Assembly: GCA_030549175.1 (NCBI GenBank)
Contig: JAUKUA010000003.1
Location: 4,154,001 to 4,218,000 of the forward strand
Direction of reading: 5' to 3'
Length of the DNA: 64,000 nt
From: Lasiosphaeris hirsuta
Taxonomy: Eukaryota; Ascomycota; Sordariomycetes; Sordariales; Lasiosphaeriaceae
Shown: in pieces, positions 59,131 through 64,000 of the stretch
Position numbering within the stretch: the stretch's first letter is position 1
Layout of the letters: the number at the start of each line of letters is the position of its first letter
The notes under the pieces: model-generated
Told to the model about the DNA's origin: nothing
The model's database searches: none
What the model saw: the letters and a program-made list of their open reading frames with translations, nothing else
Program-made: the position numbers and the translations under genes

Positions 59131-61446
59131 TTCGTTATCATGGGTTTAGCGTTGGACGTGGTACTGGTTCTTTGCCTGGAGTCGTGGAGTCTAAAATTCA
59201 ACATGGAAAGGCTCTGTTCATATACAAGCAGTGGCCCTGGAGCATCTGCATTAGTGGCATCATGGTCATCGGGAACGAGGGTGGCCAAACGTTTCAGGGG
59301 TTCAACAAAACCATCAAGGGCTTCATATAAAACAGGATTCACCGTATATACACGGATAGAAAAGTAATCACATACACTCCCTAACTTTTACCGTAGTTGC
59401 AGGAACTCTTCTAAAAACATGAGGCATTTTGACGTCAGTTTGAAGGCTAGTAAAATGTTGCTCCTGTCAAATTTCTTTTAGTACGTGGGACCCATCACAC
59501 ATATATCCGCCTGGAGCAGTCTGAAGATGTTTTGTCTTTTATTGTTCGCACTGTCTTACTCAAAATGCACATGCTTGTTGCGGGGGACTATGGGTATGTA
59601 TCCGTACATGTAGAAAGGAGATCCTGTCTCCTGGCTCCATGCATCCGAAACGCCCAGAAATCTCCGGGCTGATCATTTCAGGGGTTTTAGCTTGAGTACC
59701 TGGTCCGATTCTGATGCGGAGATTGTCAGATGGGACCATTTCTCAACTCTCCAGCAAGAGAAAGCTTGAAAGAAAGGTGCTAAAAGGCGACATTCAGACC
59801 TGGAATATCCTGTTGTTTGCGGCATTGCGCTAGAGGCATATGGTTGCTCTGGAAGGTCTAGCAACCAGCTGCTGTCTTTGCTTTTCTGACATTAACCCCA
59901 TGGGTCTCCGCTACCGCTAATTGTGGTGAGCAATGACCTAATTTTGATTTTTAGGGCTGGGGTGGAGAAGTCGGCTAGCCCCTGGATTCAACTTCTGGTG
60001 CGACTCTGGCGCTTTGACAGCTGGTGGAGAGTCGGTGAAGTAATGGGGAATGTCATAACTTTACTCCTCTCCACATCGTAGCAACACGTGCGACTGTTTC
60101 TTTCGCGGTTGCCCCCGAGGTCAGTTCTCATTTCTAGGCATGGAGAAAGTGCGAGGCGCTTCTCATTGTGACTTGTGGGCGAAAGGTGCATGAGTCTTGG
60201 CGGCGCCGTAGTTCGAAATTCGAATGTTTCCGCATGGTTGAGGAACTGGGATGGACCCACACCCCTGCAGAAGAACCCCCATCCCGCCGCCGGGGATGGC
60301 CCGATCGCTGAAGATTGCGAGGAAACAGAAACCCGTCTTTTGATGTTGCCGGCTTTTTTTCGAGGGAAAGCCGAAACGTGGTTTTGGGCCACTTGCTCTG
60401 TCTAGCAATCGAGCGCGCAATCGGGACGAGTTTGGGGATAGACACTCGAGCGCGCAACTGTGCACAGCTATGCAATTGGCACAGCTATGCAATTGGTACA
60501 GCTATGCAATTGGATGGGCTTCTTAGCAAGAACGTAGAGAGGGGGTCTTTCGCTGAGAGGCTGAACGGCGGCGGCTCACCTGGAAGCTGTCTTTTGGCTG
60601 GCTGTGGTGTGCTCGATTCCTGTGGCTGTGATATTCCATCGGCCGTGCCGTCTCTTTATCCCCAAACACCCCAGTTGGTAGCCCGGGCGTCACCCGAGTA
60701 TTCCCATCCCGTCATACGTCAGCTGGGTGGTACTCTTATAGGCGCCGTGAAGCTGGCTTCGTCCAAAGTTCGTTACTTGGAGATGGCATGTCCTCCATGT
60801 TTGGAATGCACATGTGTACATTGTAGCCGGAACCTACAGCACATGGGCTTGAGGTTTCCCTGAGCAGTACCTAGGTTGGGGAGCCCTGGGTCTCCCAAAG
60901 TCCGTGCTCTGCACTCTGCTGTTTTGGCGCGCTGACACGTCCTGTTTGGCTGGCTGTCGTTGGCCGTCGCTGCTGTGGCAGGTGTCTCCTATCGACTATT
61001 GACCCTTGCACCTTTTCTTCCCAGCCCCTAAACTCTAACACGGGTTCCCGACATTTCACACGTTGGGTCCTGGTCCTGCCACCGAAAGCTCCCGCCGTTT
61101 ACTCACAGCGAAACAACACGCAGCGCTCACGCGTCTTTATCCGTTGTCCGACTCTGTCGACGCCATCAGCCAGGATAGTGGGCATTTCATTGCTGCTCCA
61201 AACCTAGCAGCCCACAACGCCATTGATCTTTCATGAATGTCTCTCCGTCGCCAGCTGAGACTCCGCCCCTTGATTCGCGAACGTTGTTAGTTTCTGGACC
61301 TAGGTGCTCGATCCCCCGAGTCTACCGCTATCCACCTCCCCATCTGCTCTGGCTTTCCGCCGGCAACCCGCGGCTAGACTTGGCTTTTGAAGCCATCAAC
61401 GACCACCGATTGTACACTTGGCATCACCCACCGCCCATCGCACTCA
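59131..61446. other. 2.3-kb intergenic region upstream of myosin V
   Basis: No supportable gene; the 60315-60863 plus-strand frame is open but low complexity in part and crosses a tandem repeat. Likely the long promoter and leader of the myosin gene. Confidence 0.5.
60464..60513. repeat. 17-bp tandem repeat, three copies
   Basis: ACAGCTATGCAATTGG plus C or T, at 60464-60480, 60481-60497 and 60498-60513 (last copy lacks its final base). Copies are identical over 16 bases, indicating a recent expansion. Each contains the palindrome CAATTG. Confidence 0.9.
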
Positions 61447-64000
61447 ATGTCGGAGAGCTATGATGTCGGTACGAGAGCGTGGCAGCCCGACGCAACTGAG
61501 GGCTGGGTTGCCTCTGAGGTTGTCAAGAAGACAATAAACGGCTCAAAAGCCTCACTCGTCTTCGAGCTCGAAAATGGCGAGGTAAGAAACTCCGCTCCCT
61601 ACTCGCGACCGTCGAGAGATCGAGATTCTGCATTGCGCGCCCGAGATGTCTAACCAACGTCTTGACCACAGACCAAGACGCTCGAGGTCTCGCTAGAGGG
61701 CCTCCAATCCGGCAACGACCCATCACTACCCCCGTTGATGAATCCGACGATGCTCGAAGCCAGCGATGACTTGACAAACCTTTCACATCTCAACGAGCCT
61801 GCCGGTAATGATCACCCTGCCCTTGCCACTGGAGGATGGGATGCTGACATGGCCCTTGCCTGGACCAGTCTTGCAGGCAATCCGTCTTCGATATGCCCAA
61901 AAGGAAATTTACACATACTCGGGAATAGTATTAATAGCGACCAACCCGTTCGCGCGTGTAGACTCGCTCTACGTCCCCGGCATGGTCCAAGTCTACGCTG
62001 GGAAGCAGAGAGCAACCCAAGCCCCCCACTTGTTCGCTATCGCCGAGGAGGCGTTCATGTACGATCCCGCCGCGGCACTGTCCGGCATGCTTCGAATATT
62101 CAACTGACCGCGTTCTAGGGACATGTTACGAGACAACAAGAATCAAACTATTGTTGTATCCGGCGAGTCTGGTGCTGGCAAAACGGTCAGCGCCAAATAT
62201 ATTATGCGATATTTTGCGACAAGAGAATCACCCGACAGCACCAAAGCGAGAGCAAAGAAGGGTCCCGAATCCATGAGCAAGACAGAGGAGGCTATCCTAG
62301 CCACAAATCCCATCATGGAAGCGTTCGGCAACGCAAAGACGACAAGGAATGACAATTCGTCACGTTTCGGAAAGTACATCGAGATCATGTTCGACAAAAG
62401 CACCAACATCATTGGCGCCAAGATCAGGACGTATCTCTTGGAACGGTCGAGATTAGTCTTCCAGCCCCTGAAGGAAAGAAACTACCACATTTTCTATCAG
62501 TTGATAGCTGGTGTGTCAGAAAGGGAGCGTCAAGAGCTTAGCCTCCTCCCTGTGGAGCAGTTTGAGTATCTTAACCAGGGCGCCACACCGACTATCGATG
62601 GAGTGGATGACAAGGCCGAATTTAACGCAACCAGACAATCCCTGAAGACGATTGGCGTGACAGATGCGCAGCAAACCCAGATTTTCAAGTTGCTCGCTGG
62701 TCTACTGCACTTGGGCAACGTCAAGATTGGTGCATCGAGGACAGACAGCACACTGTCTTCGACCGAGCCGTCACTGGCCAAAGCTTGCGCGATCTTGGGT
62801 ATCGATGCCCCCGAGTTTTCCAAGTGGATTGTGAAGAAGCAGCTCATCACTCGAGGAGAGAAAATCACATCAAACTTGACTCAGGCACAGGCAATTGTTG
62901 TTCGAGACTCTGTTGCCAAGTTCATTTACTCGAGTCTCTTCGATTGGCTAGTGGAGATAATCAACTACAGCCTTGCCACGGATGAGGTCCTCAGCAGGGT
63001 CAGCTCGTTCATTGGCGTTCTAGATATCTACGGTTTCGAGCATTTCGCCAAGAACTCATTTGAACAGTTCTGCATCAACTACGCCAACGAGAAGCTGCAA
63101 CAAGAATTCAACCAGCATGTATTCAAGCTTGAGCAGGAGGAGTATCTCAGGGAAAAGATCGACTGGACCTTCATCGATTTTGCCGATAATCAGCCTTGTA
63201 TCGACTTGATCGAGGGGAAACTGGGCATTCTCTCGCTCTTGGATGAGGAGTCGAGGCTGCCCATGGGTTCTGATGAGCAGTTTGTGACTAAGCTGCACCA
63301 CAACTATGCCGCCGACAAGAATAAGTTCTACAAGAAGCCGAGATTCGGCAAGTCTGCGTTCACCGTCTGCCACTATGCGATCGACGTTACGTATGAGTCG
63401 GACGGTTTCATAGAAAAGAACCGTGACACGGTTCCTGACGAGCACATGGCGGTGCTTCGTGCTTCGACCAACAAGTTCCTGGGTTCCGTGTTGGCGGCAG
63501 CATCGGCAGTGCGGGAGAAAGATCTTGCCTCGGTCAGCTCTAATGCAGTGAAACCGGCAATTGGTAGGAGAATAGGAGTCGCTGTTAATCGCAAGCCTAC
63601 CCTCGGTGGTATCTTCAAATCATCGCTAATCGAGCTGATGCATACGATCAACAACACCGATGTCCACTACATTCGCTGCATCAAACCCAACGAGGCCAAG
63701 GAAGCGTGGAAGTTCGAAGGACCGATGGTTCTGAGCCAGCTCCGTGCCTGCGGTGTGCTCGAGACTGTCCGTATTAGTTGTGCGGGTTACCCCACAAGGT
63801 GGACTTATGAGGAGTTCGCGCTGCGGTACTACATGCTTGTCCCGTCAACGGAATGGACTTCGGAGATTAGACAGATGGCGAACGCCATCCTGACCAAGGC
63901 GCTTGGTGCCAGCACTGGCAAAGGCATGGACAAGTACCAACTAGGACTTACCAAGATCTTCTTCCGTGCCGGCATGCTGGCGTTCCTCGAGAACCTCCGA
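61447..64000 (+). CDS. Class V myosin heavy chain, motor part (cut by window end)
   Basis: Actin-based cargo motor for tip-directed vesicle transport. Exons 61447-61581, 61672-61804, 61869-62058 and 62119 onward; 780 residues lie in the window and the 3' part (IQ motifs, coiled coil, globular tail) is missing. The N-terminal SH3-like start is MSESYDVGTRAWQPDATEGW. The motor has VVSGESGAGKTVSAKYIMRY (P-loop near 168-175), switch I TTRNDNSSRFGKYIEIMF, switch II VLDIYGFEHFAKNSFEQFCI and HYIRCIKPNEAKEAWKFEGP. It continues with QLRACGVLETVRISCAGYPT and, just before the window end, KIFFRAGMLAFLENLR at the converter/lever start. The third intron (GTACGA to TCTAG) restores AEEAF|MDMLRDNKNQ. Confidence 0.95.

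Noticed and set aside
60464..60513. Possible CRISPR-like array
   Set aside because: The three units are directly adjacent with no spacers, and the genome is eukaryotic.
60315..60863. 182-codon plus-strand frame in the myosin upstream region
   Set aside because: Crosses a recent 17-bp tandem repeat and shows no family resemblance; weak as a gene.

Overview
The window is nuclear DNA of a filamentous ascomycete, most likely a Sordariomycete. Genes are dense and lie on both strands. Introns are short (about 50-150 nt), mostly GT-AG, with CTAAC/CTGAC-type branch sequences. Products resemble Pezizomycotina families throughout (class V myosin, formin, Vac8, Bur1, Ypk9-type P5B ATPase, Shg1, fungal DUF2264 protein). 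I recognise no transposon, tRNA, rRNA or CRISPR array. All exon joins below were worked out by hand from splice signals and frame and were checked for length divisible by three; no transcript data were available.

Layout. 0-18 kb: mitochondrial ribosomal protein mL38 (+), a four-exon RhoGAP (-), the AMPK gamma subunit Snf4 (-), Vac8 (+), mitochondrial inner-membrane peptidase Imp1 (-) divergent from mitochondrial IF3 (+), eIF2B delta/Gcd2 (+), and a small probable complex I subunit (-). 18-30 kb: an Shg1/BOD1-domain protein with a very long RD/RS-rich tail (+), an atypical short-chain dehydrogenase (-), phosphoserine aminotransferase (+), a DUF2264 protein (-). 30-45 kb: a Bni1/SepA-type formin (-), a small one-pass membrane protein (+), protein phosphatase 5 (+), a probable RNase P/MRP subunit Pop8 (-), an unknown three-pass membrane protein (+), Bur1 kinase (-). 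46-64 kb: a complex I NDUFB2-like subunit (+), a CMAS-family methyltransferase (-), a P5B ATPase (-), Nap1 (+), 3-phosphoglycerate dehydrogenase (+), and a class V myosin cut off by the window end (+).

Functional themes. Five genes serve mitochondria (mL38, Imp1, mtIF3, two complex I subunits). Formin, RhoGAP and myosin V serve polarised actin growth and cargo transport. Two steps of the phosphorylated serine pathway are present about 33 kb apart, and both carry a CGTGAGTCA (Gcn4/CPC1-type) element upstream. Bur1 and Shg1 both act on transcription-coupled chromatin.

The most unusual stretch is 41.5-46.7 kb. Three of the genes in it have stop codons followed, in the same frame, by coding-like or repeat-derived sequence: a 143-codon open frame after a TAG, a 63-bp tandem copy of the Bur1 C-terminus with further open frame, and a 69-70 bp tandem copy of the methyltransferase 3' end. 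Other oddities are a serC intron without its expected acceptor, a GC-AG intron in Bur1, exons of 15, 25 and 33 nt, a dehydrogenase without the usual catalytic lysine, and a mini-uORF ending one base before the shg1 start.
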